From Candidatus Krumholzibacteriota bacterium (GTDB taxonomy: Bacteria; Krumholzibacteriota; Krumholzibacteriia; Krumholzibacteriales; Krumholzibacteriaceae): a stretch of DNA of 64,000 nucleotides. Each line of letters opens with the position of its first letter. Position 1 is the first letter of the stretch. The notes beneath the pieces were generated by a model. It was given only the letters and a program-made list of their open reading frames with translations, made no database searches and was not told the origin of the DNA. Location: the NCBI GenBank assembly GCA_016932415.1, contig JAFGCX010000031.1, forward strand, positions 1-64,000. Direction: 5' to 3'. Shown piece by piece: positions 37,384 through 46,289 of this stretch. The position numbers were made by a program, and so were the translations under genes.

Positions 37384-38025
37384 ATGGGGAAAATATTCCG
37401 TTTCCTTATCCAGGTAACATTTCTAATCATAATTATTCTCGTTACTGCCTCTTCCGCGGGCGCCGAGGTCGTGATAAACGAGATCATGGCTGATCCGGCG
37501 AGGGACTGGGACGGCGACGGCGAGTACAATTACAGGGACGATGAATGGATCGAGATACTCAACACCGGCTCCTCAGGTGTCGATCTGTCAGGGTATCTGT
37601 TGAGCGACGGGGAAAGCGCGCCTGTCTGGAGATTCGGTTTTTCGGGGATGCTGATGCCGGGATCGGTGATGGTTGTATTTGGAAGCGATTCGAGGGCCTG
37701 GGAAGAATCGAATGACCAGCCGGTCTATGGCCTGAGCCTTAATAACGCGGGCGATCAGGTCTCCCTCTACCGCGTAGCAGATGGCGACACGATACTCGTC
37801 GATCATCTTGTCTTCAGCGACAAGGCAGCGGAGGATGACCGTACGCTTGGACGCTCGTTGGCCGATACCTGGCGCTGGGAACTGTACGACGCGTATAATC
37901 CCTGTACCGGTACATGCGATCCAGCCGGAAACGGGTGCTTGCCGACTCCCGGCCATTCGAACGGGTGCATAACCGCGGCAGGGGAAGATACCTGGGGGAG
38001 CATCAAACAGAAGTACCAGCAGTAG
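37384..38025 (+). CDS. secreted lamin-tail-domain (LTD) protein
   Basis: A 213-residue protein with a signal peptide (hydrophobic 6-24, cleavage near AGA-EV). The LTD fold follows: VVINEIMADP, an acidic DWDGDGEYNYRDDEWIEI stretch, then ILNTGS, VDLSGYLLSD and a GSVMVVFG strand. LTDs occur in secreted bacterial proteins, often with nucleases or C-terminal sorting domains; here the protein is essentially a lone LTD with a Cys-rich end (four Cys). I choose ATG 37384, six bases after GGAGG (37373-37377), over ATG 37378 which abuts it. Function unknown. Confidence 0.78.
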   Translation: MGKIFRFLIQVTFLIIIILVTASSAGAEVVINEIMADPARDWDGDGEYNYRDDEWIEILNTGSSGVDLSGYLLSDGESAPVWRFGFSGMLMPGSVMVVFGSDSRAWEESNDQPVYGLSLNNAGDQVSLYRVADGDTILVDHLVFSDKAAEDDRTLGRSLADTWRWELYDAYNPCTGTCDPAGNGCLPTPGHSNGCITAAGEDTWGSIKQKYQQ

Positions 38026-38135
38026 AGTAGCGTAGAAAAACAGATCATTACGGACCGCTGAGAAAGAATCTAAAATAATGATCCGCCGCTTTTTTCTTTA
38101 CCGCAGAGCCTGGTGTATGATAGCGTTTATCCGTT

Positions 38136-39863
38136 ATGGAATCTGAAAATACAGCAATATCCGAGGACAGGATCAACAGATGCTGGGAGTTTCTTTCCTG
38201 CGGGAGGGAGGACTGTCCCGCTCATGGCAAGACGGGGATCCCCTGCTGGGAGGTCACGGGACACAGGTGCCGCGACAAAGTCTTTGGCAGGATAGAGGAA
38301 AAACTGATACAGTGCTGCTTCAAATGCGATTTTTTCATCCAGCTCAAGGAAAGGATGAAAGGGAGAAGATGGGCCGATATAACACTCCTGGAGACTCTCG
38401 AGGACGCGCTGATCAGATCTTCCAAATATTCGAGCAAGGTCGAGGAACTCTACATGGAGGTGATCAGGCGCAGCAAGCTGATGAATCTGCTCAGCGAGGT
38501 CAGCAAGATCATAGCTCATCTGGATAAAGAGGAAGATATCATACTAGCGATCCTCACTGTCATAACTGCAAGGGAGGGGCTCGGATTCAACAGGGCGTTC
38601 ATTTTTCTGAGAGGGAACGAGTATGACCTTCTCAGGGGAAAATATGCCCTTGGCCCGTCGACTCCGGAAGAGGCGGTCAATATCTGGAAGATCCTGGACA
38701 AGGATACGAAAGGTTCGATCGAGAAGTTGGTCGCCAAGGGTAAGAAGCTTCACTATCTCAAAAACAGCCTACTGACAAAACTGACAAGCGGGTTGAGTAT
38801 CCCGACCGAAGGGGACAGCGGGATCATTTTCAGGGGACTCGACGAGATCAGATTCGTTAAAAGAGAAGACCTGACCACAGAAAACGACCTTGTAATCGCG
38901 GACTCTCTAGGGCTTGAGGATTTCTGCGTATGCCCGATCGCCACTGCCAAGGACAGGCTCGGGCTCGTCATTGTCGACAACAAGTTCACCGGGAAAGAGG
39001 TGACGCCGGAAGACGCGCACCTTTTAGAAATGATCGTAAGCCACGCAACTTCATCGCTTAAGGCGGCGCAGTTAAAGGAGTCTCTAAGGACTAATGTCGA
39101 GAGCCTCAAATCGGCATACAGAAAGTTGAAAGCGAACGAGGAAAGAATGATGAAAGCTGAGCGTCTCGCGATATCTGGCGAGATGACCTCTTCGGTCATT
39201 CATGAGATAAAAAACCCTCTCGTCTCGATCGGCGGATTCACCAGGAATCTTCTCAAGACCGGAGATTTCAACGAAAAAGACAGGGAGAAACTCGAAATCA
39301 TCCTCAACGAGACGATCCGGCTGGAGACCTACCTTGAGAGTCTCAGTTCGAGCGTCAGCGAACTCAATATCGAGGACAGTAATATCAACCAGATACTCGA
39401 GGATAACTGCAATCTTCTTGAGAATGAATTCGAGGAGAAGAAGGTGAGGCTTTTTAAAAGCTTTGATCCGAATCTTCCTTACGCTCCTGTCGACCACGTC
39501 AAGATACACGAAGTATTCCTCAATATCTTCCAGAACTCCCTTGAGGCGGTCGACATGGAAGGATCGATATGGGTCAGAACGATCTATTCCACTGAGTCTA
39601 AAAGCGTTATCATAGAGATCTCGGATGACGGTTCGGGCATAGGGCAGGACCAGATGACCAGGATATTCACACCGTTCTTTACGACGAAGGAGAAAGGATC
39701 TGGACTCGGCCTCGCTTTCGCCCAGAGGATAATCAAGGACCATGGCGGGAATATAGCCGTCTCGAGCGTAAAGGGGCGAAAAACCTCATTTATCATCACT
39801 CTGCCCTCGGTACACTGCCGATTCATTGAAATTCACGAGTCTGCAATTGACAAATCGTCGTAA
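38136..39863 (+). CDS. orphan sensor histidine kinase with two-CW and GAF domains
   Basis: A 575-residue soluble kinase. Residues 16-67 form a Cys-rich two-CW domain: C16-W17, C22, C27, C37-W38, C45, C60-C61, C64. A GAF-like sensor domain spans roughly 120-310, then a coiled-coil, HisKA with SSVIHEIKNPL (phospho-accepting His356), and a HATPase_c domain with N, D-x-G and G boxes (SDDGSGIGQ, GSGLGLAFAQ near 521). No membrane segment is evident, so it acts in the cytoplasm. The two-CW cysteines could bind metal or sense redox. There is no adjacent response regulator. Confidence 0.9.
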   Translation: MESENTAISEDRINRCWEFLSCGREDCPAHGKTGIPCWEVTGHRCRDKVFGRIEEKLIQCCFKCDFFIQLKERMKGRRWADITLLETLEDALIRSSKYSSKVEELYMEVIRRSKLMNLLSEVSKIIAHLDKEEDIILAILTVITAREGLGFNRAFIFLRGNEYDLLRGKYALGPSTPEEAVNIWKILDKDTKGSIEKLVAKGKKLHYLKNSLLTKLTSGLSIPTEGDSGIIFRGLDEIRFVKREDLTTENDLVIADSLGLEDFCVCPIATAKDRLGLVIVDNKFTGKEVTPEDAHLLEMIVSHATSSLKAAQLKESLRTNVESLKSAYRKLKANEERMMKAERLAISGEMTSSVIHEIKNPLVSIGGFTRNLLKTGDFNEKDREKLEIILNETIRLETYLESLSSSVSELNIEDSNINQILEDNCNLLENEFEEKKVRLFKSFDPNLPYAPVDHVKIHEVFLNIFQNSLEAVDMEGSIWVRTIYSTESKSVIIEISDDGSGIGQDQMTRIFTPFFTTKEKGSGLGLAFAQRIIKDHGGNIAVSSVKGRKTSFIITLPSVHCRFIEIHESAIDKSS

Positions 39864-39943
39864 AACGTTTACCCTCCTTAATCTGTGTTAGGATTGGAGC
39901 CGCCTTCAACCGCGGCCGCGATTATTATCTGTGAGATTTTTAT

Positions 39944-40468
39944 ATGGATGGCGAAAAAGGCATAATAATGCTCTTCACCGGAAACGGCAAGGGGAAGACT
40001 ACCGCTTCTCTCGGAGCCGCGATGAGAGCGGCCGGCCATAATTCTCGCGTTTTCATGATCCAGTTCATGAAAGGCAGGCTCTACGGAGAACTTGCCGCGG
40101 CAGAGGCGCTCGACAACCTGACAATCGAACAGCATGGCCGGGACGAATTCGTAGATCCTGAAGACCCGGAACAGATCGATATCGATCTGGCCAGGGGCGG
40201 TTGGAAAAGAATGCTCGAAGTCGTGGAGGAGGGTCTCTTCGATATGATCATTCTCGATGAGATCAACGTAGCCGTCTCTTTCGGATTGATCCCTCTCGAG
40301 GAAGTCATTCGATTCCTTGAAAGCAGGCCTGAAGATCTCGACGTCATCCTGACCGGCAGGTACGCTCCCGATGAGTTGGTCGAGCTTGCCGATACTGTGA
40401 CAGAGATGCGTGAGATCAAACATCATTACAACCAGGGTGTGCAGATGAGGAAAGGGATCGAGTTTTGA
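39944..40468 (+). CDS. cobO: cob(I)yrinic acid a,c-diamide adenosyltransferase (CobA/CobO type)
   Basis: This enzyme transfers the 5'-deoxyadenosyl group of ATP to cobalt in corrinoids, making coenzyme B12. The 174-residue protein has the P-loop GNGKGKTT (residues 13-20), a DMIILDEINVAV Walker-B segment and a C-terminal HHYNQGVQMRKGIEF matching the family. The gene leads the operon of a B12-dependent mutase, so its probable job is to supply adenosylcobalamin to that enzyme. The ribosome-binding site is weak. The 80-base upstream gap is too short for a cobalamin riboswitch. Confidence 0.9.
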   Translation: MDGEKGIIMLFTGNGKGKTTASLGAAMRAAGHNSRVFMIQFMKGRLYGELAAAEALDNLTIEQHGRDEFVDPEDPEQIDIDLARGGWKRMLEVVEEGLFDMIILDEINVAVSFGLIPLEEVIRFLESRPEDLDVILTGRYAPDELVELADTVTEMREIKHHYNQGVQMRKGIEF

Positions 40469-40544
40469 CAGGAAAAGATATTTCTCTTTTCCAACGGGAC
40501 CAGAGTCGGAGTCTCAGTCAGACCACGATCCAGCAAGGTGACAG

Positions 40545-41510
40545 ATGAGGCCAGGATACGACATAGACAAGCTTCTCGAACGATTCGACGCGGGACAGGT
40601 CGCCGCCGCGGCGAGATTGATCACGATCCTCGAAAACGGTGGGGAAGACGCGGAAAAGGTACTTGATGGGATATTCAGCAAAACTAAAGATGCTTACAGG
40701 GTCGGTTTTACAGGTCCTCCCGGAGCGGGAAAGAGCAGCCTTCTTTACAAGGTGACGGAAAAGTTCAGGGAGAAAGGGCGAAAGATCGGAATACTGGCTA
40801 TAGACCCGACAAGCCCCTTCAGCGGGGGAGCCCTTCTTGGCGACAGGATCAGAATGCAGAACCTTTCAGAGTATCCCGACGTATTCGTCCGGAGCCTTGC
40901 AAGCAGGGGAAGCCTCGGCGGTATCTCAAACTGCACCGATGAAGTCACCGACCTGATGGATGCCTTCGGGAAAGACCTCGTGTTGATCGAGACAGTCGGA
41001 GTAGGGCAGTCCGAGTTGGAGATATCGGAGAAAGCGCATACAGTGGTAGTCATCCTGGTTCCCGAATCGGGCGACGCCATCCAGGCGATGAAAGCGGGAT
41101 TGATGGAGATCGGGGATATCTTCGTGATGAACAAATCAGATCATAAGGACGCCGAGATGGCGGCCGGAGAAATAGCCAATTCACTCAGGCTGAAAGATAT
41201 TCCCAAGGGGCACTGGGAACCGAAAGTCCTTCTTACCTCGGCTCGCGAGGGGACCGGAATAGATGAACTGGTCGAAACGATAGAGGAACACAGGGCGTAT
41301 CTGGTCGAGCACGATCTTATATCCGCGAAAAGGAGGGAGATCCTTTTTTCCAGGGTGCGAAACGCCCTCATGGACAGGATCGAGAAAAGACTGAGAAACA
41401 GCGAGATCGTCAGGGATATCATGAAGAACCGGATGGAAGAGGTATATATGGGAAGACTCACTCCCTATGCCCTGGTCCATGAACTTGAAAAGACAGTTTC
41501 AATAAGGTAG
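40545..41510 (+). CDS. meaB: MeaB-type G-protein chaperone of acyl-CoA mutase
   Basis: MeaB (ArgK-like) is a P-loop GTPase that gates loading of adenosylcobalamin into acyl-CoA mutases and protects them during turnover. The 321-residue protein has Walker A GPPGAGKSS at about 57-65, switch region LIETVGVGQSE and the G4 motif NKSD. It is encoded 27 bases ahead of the mutase large subunit. Its partner here carries isobutyryl-CoA-mutase-type residues, so it may be the stand-alone equivalent of MeaI rather than a true MCM chaperone; sequence alone does not separate them. Confidence 0.92.
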   Translation: MRPGYDIDKLLERFDAGQVAAAARLITILENGGEDAEKVLDGIFSKTKDAYRVGFTGPPGAGKSSLLYKVTEKFREKGRKIGILAIDPTSPFSGGALLGDRIRMQNLSEYPDVFVRSLASRGSLGGISNCTDEVTDLMDAFGKDLVLIETVGVGQSELEISEKAHTVVVILVPESGDAIQAMKAGLMEIGDIFVMNKSDHKDAEMAAGEIANSLRLKDIPKGHWEPKVLLTSAREGTGIDELVETIEEHRAYLVEHDLISAKRREILFSRVRNALMDRIEKRLRNSEIVRDIMKNRMEEVYMGRLTPYALVHELEKTVSIR

Positions 41511-41537
41511 CTGCTTCATCGGAGACTGGAGTACAGG

Positions 41538-43196
41538 ATGGATAAAAAAAAGATCTACGAGGAACAGAAGAAAAAATATGAAGAGGAATATTCAAGCCGT
41601 GGTCTTCAGGATATCGAGTTCACTACAGTCTCCGGCGCGCCGGTGAGGAAACTCGCCGTTCCCGAAGATATTGAAGGCATCGATTATTCCGATGATCTTG
41701 GATTTCCCGGACAATATCCATATACCCGGGGCGTATATCCGACGATGTACCGCGGCCGTTTCTGGACAATGAGGCAGTTTGCCGGTTTCGGAACGGCATC
41801 GGATACCAATCAGAGGTATCACTATCTTCTCGATCATGGACAGACAGGACTTTCCGTAGCTTTTGATATGCCGACGATCATGGGATACGATTCGGATCAC
41901 AAAAGATCGGAAGGTGAAGTCGGAAGATGCGGAGTAGCAATAGATTCACTGCGGGACATGGAGATCCTTTTCGATGGAATAGACCTTGCCGGAATAACAA
42001 CATCGATGACGATCAACGCTCCCGCTTCGATTCTGCTCGCTTTCTATCTTTCAGCCGGAGAGAAAAAAGGAACCTCGCTGGGCAGCATGGGAGGGACGAT
42101 ACAGAATGATATCCTCAAGGAGTATATCGCCCAGAAATCGTGGATATTCCCACCCGGGCCGTCGATGAGGATCATCACCGACATACTCGGTTTCTGCAGC
42201 GATCACGTTCCCAGGTGGAACACGATCAGCATAAGCGGATATCATATCCGGGAAGCCGGATCGACAGCGGTCCAGGAACTGGCCTTCACTCTTGCCGACG
42301 GTTTCGCCTATGTGGAAGCGGGAATAGCCGCCGGGCTCGATGTCGACAGGTTCGCTCCGAGACTCTCTTTCTTTTTCAACGCCCATCTCGATTTCTTCGA
42401 GGAGATAGCCAAGTACAGGGCGGCGAGAAGGATCTGGGCAAAGAGAATGAAGGAAAAATACGGAGCAAAAGATGAACGTTCGCTTCTGCTGAGATTCCAT
42501 ACCCAGACGGCAGGATGTTCCCTTACGGCCCAGCAGCCCGAAAACAACATCGTGCGGACAGCTTTCCAGGGATTATCGGCCGTACTTGGCGGTACGCAGT
42601 CTCTGCATACCAATTCGATGGATGAGACCCTCGCGCTTCCTTCCGAGAAAGCCGTCAGGATAGCCCTGAGGACGCAGCAGATAATCGCCCACGAGACCGG
42701 GGTGATCAATACGGCGGATCCCCTTGCGGGAAGTTATTTCATTGAGGCTCTTACCATGGAGATGGAAGAGGAAGCGGAAAAATATTTCAAAAAAATAGAT
42801 GAGTTCGGGGGAGTAGTCAAAGCGATAGAAGAAGGGTTTTTTCAGAAAGAAATCGGAAAGGCGGCGTACGAATATCAGAAAGCGGTTGAAGCGAAAAGAA
42901 AGATCATAGTCGGGCTCAACGAATTCGGACTCGAAGGCGAGACGATAGATATCCCCCTTCTGAAGATCGACCAGAAGGTGGAAGAATCACAGCGCAAAGC
43001 GGTCGGCAGGGTGAGAGAGGAAAGGGATAACGACAAGGTGGAGAGGGAGCTCGAATCGCTCGAAAAAGCAGCCAGAGGAAATGACAACCTGATGCCGCAT
43101 ATCATCCGGTGCGCGAAGTGTTACGCGACAGAAGGTGAGATTATAGAGACCCTGAAAAAAGTTTTTGGCGAGTATCGCGAACCGCTGTTCTATTGA
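41538..43196 (+). CDS. B12-dependent acyl-CoA mutase large subunit, isobutyryl-CoA-mutase-like
   Basis: The 552-residue protein is the catalytic TIM-barrel domain of the methylmalonyl-CoA mutase family, without the B12-binding domain, which is the next gene. The barrel motifs [32 protein letters not shown] and [10 protein letters not shown] are intact. Two residues that select substrate differ from methylmalonyl-CoA mutase: Phe81 (codon 41778-41780) where MCM has Tyr89, and Gln199 (codon 42132-42134) where MCM has Arg207. Phe/Gln is the isobutyryl-CoA mutase pattern (butyryl-CoA to isobutyryl-CoA). It sits in an operon with cobO, meaB and the small subunit. Substrate assignment is inferred. 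Confidence 0.88.
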   Translation: MDKKKIYEEQKKKYEEEYSSRGLQDIEFTTVSGAPVRKLAVPEDIEGIDYSDDLGFPGQYPYTRGVYPTMYRGRFWTMRQFAGFGTASDTNQRYHYLLDHGQTGLSVAFDMPTIMGYDSDHKRSEGEVGRCGVAIDSLRDMEILFDGIDLAGITTSMTINAPASILLAFYLSAGEKKGTSLGSMGGTIQNDILKEYIAQKSWIFPPGPSMRIITDILGFCSDHVPRWNTISISGYHIREAGSTAVQELAFTLADGFAYVEAGIAAGLDVDRFAPRLSFFFNAHLDFFEEIAKYRAARRIWAKRMKEKYGAKDERSLLLRFHTQTAGCSLTAQQPENNIVRTAFQGLSAVLGGTQSLHTNSMDETLALPSEKAVRIALRTQQIIAHETGVINTADPLAGSYFIEALTMEMEEEAEKYFKKIDEFGGVVKAIEEGFFQKEIGKAAYEYQKAVEAKRKIIVGLNEFGLEGETIDIPLLKIDQKVEESQRKAVGRVREERDNDKVERELESLEKAARGNDNLMPHIIRCAKCYATEGEIIETLKKVFGEYREPLFY

Positions 43197-43234
43197 TTCC
43201 GCGATACGGCGTGTCTGTAAGGAGGAAAGAAAAG

Positions 43235-43630
43235 ATGTCAAGAAAAGTAAGAGTCCTCGTCGCGAAACCCGGACTGGATGGACATGACCGGGGAGCAAAA
43301 GTCGTGGCGAACGCTTTGAAAGACGCCGGGATGGAGGTCATATATACCGGTCTTCACCAGACGCCGGAAATGATAGCCGAATCGGCGATACAGGAAGATG
43401 TCGACGTGGTAGGGCTCAGCATCCTGTCAGGAGCGCATATGACGATGTTTCCGAGGGTGATGGAACTTCTAAGGGAGAAGGGTGCCGAACATATAATCGT
43501 TTTCGGAGGCGGTATCGTACCGGTCGAGGACGTCGAAAAGCTTGAAAAGTCCGGAGTTTCGAAGATATTCGGGCCGGGGACTGACACGCGCGACATAATT
43601 GATTATATTAATTCGGTATTCGCGGAATGA
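43235..43630 (+). CDS. B12-binding small subunit of acyl-CoA mutase
   Basis: A 131-residue Rossmann-like cobalamin-binding domain with the base-off/His-on motif D15-G-H17-D-R-G20, in which His17 is the lower cobalt ligand, followed by [10 protein letters not shown] and FGGGIVP. It complements the large subunit encoded 38 bases upstream, giving a split heterodimeric mutase as in isobutyryl-CoA mutases. ATG 43235 follows AAGGAGG (43219-43225); in-frame codons further upstream overlap the large-subunit stop but lack a signal. It may also serve the second large subunit at 46290-47969, which has no small subunit of its own here. Confidence 0.92.
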   Translation: MSRKVRVLVAKPGLDGHDRGAKVVANALKDAGMEVIYTGLHQTPEMIAESAIQEDVDVVGLSILSGAHMTMFPRVMELLREKGAEHIIVFGGGIVPVEDVEKLEKSGVSKIFGPGTDTRDIIDYINSVFAE

Positions 43631-43740
43631 TCTGACCGCGATCGCGTCGGGAAGCGGGGGCAGATATTGCCGGTCCGCGCCGGACAGCGGGAAATGGATA
43701 TTAAAATAGTGTTGAACAACTCAAGAAGGAGGAACGGTAG

Positions 43741-44922
43741 ATGAGCGAAGTAGTGATCGCCGGCGCGGTGAGGACCGCGATGGGTAAATTCCAGGGAGGA
43801 TTATCTTCCTTTACCGCGCCCCAGCTCGGGGCAAAGGCGATAGAGGAAGCAGTAAAAAGAGCGGGGATCGAAAAAAGCCTGGTCACTGAAGTAATCATGG
43901 GCAATGTGGTGGGTGCGGGGCTGGGGCAGAATCCCGCGCGCCAGGCGGCTCTCGGTGCAAAACTGGATTTCGCGGTCTCGGCTCTTACCGTGAACAAGGT
44001 ATGCGGTTCAGGGTTGAAAGCGGTTGTACTCGGTACGCAGGCTCTGAAACTCGGTGATGAGGAGATCGTAGTCGCCGGTGGGATGGAATCGATGAGCAAC
44101 GCTCCGTATATCCTTCGACAGGCCAGGACGGGGTACCGTCTTGGTGACGGGAAGATAGTGGATACGATGGTGTACGATGGCCTGTGGGACGCCTATAACG
44201 ATTTTCATATGGGTAACACGGGGGAGATCACGGCCGAAAGGTATGGCGTATCCCGCAAGGAGATGGACGAATACGCTTATAACAGCCACCGTAAGGCGGT
44301 CGCGGCGATCAAATCGGGAAAGTTCAAGGACGAGATCTTCCCGGTCGAGGTCCCGGTAAGAAAAGGTGATCCTGTCATCTTCGATACCGATGAAGGCCCG
44401 AGAGCTGAAGTCAGTATCGAGACAATGGGAAAACTCAAACCTGTCTTCAAGAAAGACGGTGTGATAACCGCCGGTAACGCGTCGCAGATAAGCGACGGAG
44501 CGTCAGCGCTGGTCCTTATGACAGACACGAAAGCTTCCAAGCTTGGCATCGAGCCTGTGGCGAGGGTAACGGGCTACGCGACGGGGGGTCTCGAACCGGA
44601 ACTCGTCATGATGGCCCCCACAGTGGCCGTTCCAAAACTTCTGAAAAAGACCGGCATGAAACTCGACGATTTCGACCTCATTGAACTGAACGAGGCATTC
44701 GCCGTTCAGCCGTGCGCGGTCATGAAAAATCTAGGCATGGATCCGGAAAAGGTCAATATCAATGGTGGAGCCGTGGCGTTGGGACATCCGATAGGTTGCT
44801 CCGGCACCAGGATACTGGTCACCCTTATACACGCGCTAATGCATACGGGCGGGAAAAAAGGCCTCGCGACTCTATGTCTCGGTGGAGGAAACGCGGTCGC
44901 TTTAAGTATAGAGATGTTGTAG
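43741..44922 (+). CDS. acetyl-CoA C-acetyltransferase (thiolase)
   Basis: A 393-residue type II thiolase that condenses two acetyl-CoA to acetoacetyl-CoA or cleaves 3-ketoacyl-CoA. Active-site Cys88 lies in [21 protein letters not shown], the GHPIGCSG His motif and C-terminal LCLGGGNAV (second Cys) are all present. GGAGG precedes the ATG. With the adjacent 3-hydroxyacyl-CoA dehydrogenase and the crotonase at 59.6 kb it makes a C4 acyl-CoA route linking to butyryl-CoA, the likely mutase substrate. It follows the small subunit after 110 bases. Confidence 0.94.
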   Translation: MSEVVIAGAVRTAMGKFQGGLSSFTAPQLGAKAIEEAVKRAGIEKSLVTEVIMGNVVGAGLGQNPARQAALGAKLDFAVSALTVNKVCGSGLKAVVLGTQALKLGDEEIVVAGGMESMSNAPYILRQARTGYRLGDGKIVDTMVYDGLWDAYNDFHMGNTGEITAERYGVSRKEMDEYAYNSHRKAVAAIKSGKFKDEIFPVEVPVRKGDPVIFDTDEGPRAEVSIETMGKLKPVFKKDGVITAGNASQISDGASALVLMTDTKASKLGIEPVARVTGYATGGLEPELVMMAPTVAVPKLLKKTGMKLDDFDLIELNEAFAVQPCAVMKNLGMDPEKVNINGGAVALGHPIGCSGTRILVTLIHALMHTGGKKGLATLCLGGGNAVALSIEML

Positions 44923-44977
44923 GAGAGAGAGGCCCGCTCCGGCGCGGGACGTCTTTCGAGTTTTGAAGGAGAGTAAT

Positions 44978-45832
44978 ATGGCAATAGAAAAGGTCGCCGT
45001 AATAGGCGCTGGGACCATGGGCAATGGCATCGCGCAAGTGTTCGCGGCGCATTCATTCGAGGTCCTGATGATCGACGTGAAGGAAGAATTCGTCAAGAGA
45101 GGGCTCGACGCGATCGATAAAAGCCTGGCAAGGATGGTGAAAAAGGAAAAGATATCGGAAGGGGAAAAGGGCGAGATCCTCGGCAGGATCACTACTTCGA
45201 CCGATACCTCCGACGCGGCCTCATGCCAGGTGGTAGTCGAGGCGGTCTTCGAGGATTTTGAGGCGAAAGCGGCGATATTCAGAAAACTTGACGATGTTTG
45301 CGGGAAAGAGACGATTTTCGCCAGCAATACATCCTCGATCTCGATCACCGCGCTCGGAGCAGCTTCAGGCAGACCGGACAGGTTCATCGGAATGCATTTC
45401 ATGAACCCCGTTCCCTTGATGAAACTCGTCGAGATCATCAGGGGGTTAGCGACAAGCGACGAGACGACAGGCCTGATAACCGGTCTCAGCGAAAAACTTT
45501 CCAAGACTCCGATAGAGGTAAACGATTATCCCGGTTTCATCGCCAACAGGATACTGATGCCGATGATAAACGAGGCTTGCTACTGTCTGATGGAGGGTGT
45601 CGCGACTGCCGAAGCGATAGACGGAGTGATGAAACTCGGTATGGCCCATCCGATGGGGCCTTTGACGCTGGCGGACCTCATAGGTCTTGATATCTGTCTC
45701 AATATTCTCAGGGTCCTCCATGACGGTCTAGGAGACCCGAAATACAGGCCATGTCCCCTGCTTGTCAAAAAAGTTGAGGCGGGATACCTCGGAAGAAAGT
45801 CGGGGAAAGGTTTCTACGATTACGTAAGCTGA
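44978..45832 (+). CDS. hbd: 3-hydroxybutyryl-CoA dehydrogenase
   Basis: NAD(P)-dependent oxidoreductase of the 3-hydroxyacyl-CoA dehydrogenase family, interconverting acetoacetyl-CoA and 3-hydroxybutyryl-CoA. The 284-residue protein has the Rossmann motif [13 protein letters not shown], the ASNTSSISI segment, catalytic [14 protein letters not shown] and [12 protein letters not shown]. The length and lack of a crotonase domain mark the monofunctional bacterial type. ATG 44978 with AAGGAG at 44966-44971 is the start. It is the last gene of the plus-strand operon and converges on the epimerase gene 12 bases away. Confidence 0.93.
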   Translation: MAIEKVAVIGAGTMGNGIAQVFAAHSFEVLMIDVKEEFVKRGLDAIDKSLARMVKKEKISEGEKGEILGRITTSTDTSDAASCQVVVEAVFEDFEAKAAIFRKLDDVCGKETIFASNTSSISITALGAASGRPDRFIGMHFMNPVPLMKLVEIIRGLATSDETTGLITGLSEKLSKTPIEVNDYPGFIANRILMPMINEACYCLMEGVATAEAIDGVMKLGMAHPMGPLTLADLIGLDICLNILRVLHDGLGDPKYRPCPLLVKKVEAGYLGRKSGKGFYDYVS

Positions 45833-45844
45833 CAGATCTGGCGG

Positions 45845-46252
45845 TTATTTCTCCTCCAGTTCGATAAGGACTTTCATAGTCGATCCTGGATGGAGGAACG
45901 CAACCGGGTGTCCTTCGGCTCCGTCGCGGGGCACCCGGTCGATCAATTCTATACCCTCGGAAGACAGTTCATCGAGAATCTTCCTGATATCATCGACTTC
46001 AAACGAAAGGTGATGGATTCCAGGCCCGCGTTTATCGACGAATTTCGTTATCGCGCTCTCCGGTGTTATTCCCTCCAGAAGCTCTATCTTCGTGTTGCCG
46101 GTCGAAAGAAAAGCGATCTTCAATCCCCTGTCGGGAAGCGTCTTTTCTTCGATAAGTTCAAAACCGAGAATATCGCGATAGAGTCTTTTAGCCTCATCGA
46201 TATCTTTCACGGCGATCCCAATATGATCAAGTTTTTTCAGTCTGTCCCGCAT
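45845..46252 (-). CDS. mce: methylmalonyl-CoA epimerase
   Basis: A 135-residue VOC-fold metalloenzyme that interconverts (2R)- and (2S)-methylmalonyl-CoA. Visible are LDHIGIAVKDIDEAKRLY with the first metal His, IELLEG, GPGIHHLSFEVDD with the second His pair and the C-terminal VLIELEEK with metal Glu. ATG 46252 is preceded on the minus strand by AGGAGGT. Longer open sequence upstream overlaps the mutase gene and is not needed. It completes the carboxylase-epimerase-mutase set of the minus-strand operon. Confidence 0.93.
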   Translation of the reverse strand: MRDRLKKLDHIGIAVKDIDEAKRLYRDILGFELIEEKTLPDRGLKIAFLSTGNTKIELLEGITPESAITKFVDKRGPGIHHLSFEVDDIRKILDELSSEGIELIDRVPRDGAEGHPVAFLHPGSTMKVLIELEEK

Positions 46253-46289
46253 CTTTTTACCTCCTGAGGATCTGCCGGCGGCCGGCCAA

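Noticed and set aside
38043-38095. Hairpin GATCATTA/TAATGATC followed by a T run, as terminator of the lamin-tail gene
   Set aside because: The 25-base loop and the six-base gap between stem and T run make it weak; not listed as a terminator.
39864-39943. Cobalamin riboswitch ahead of cobO
   Set aside because: The gap is only 80 bases and lacks a B12-box-like core; too short for the known class.
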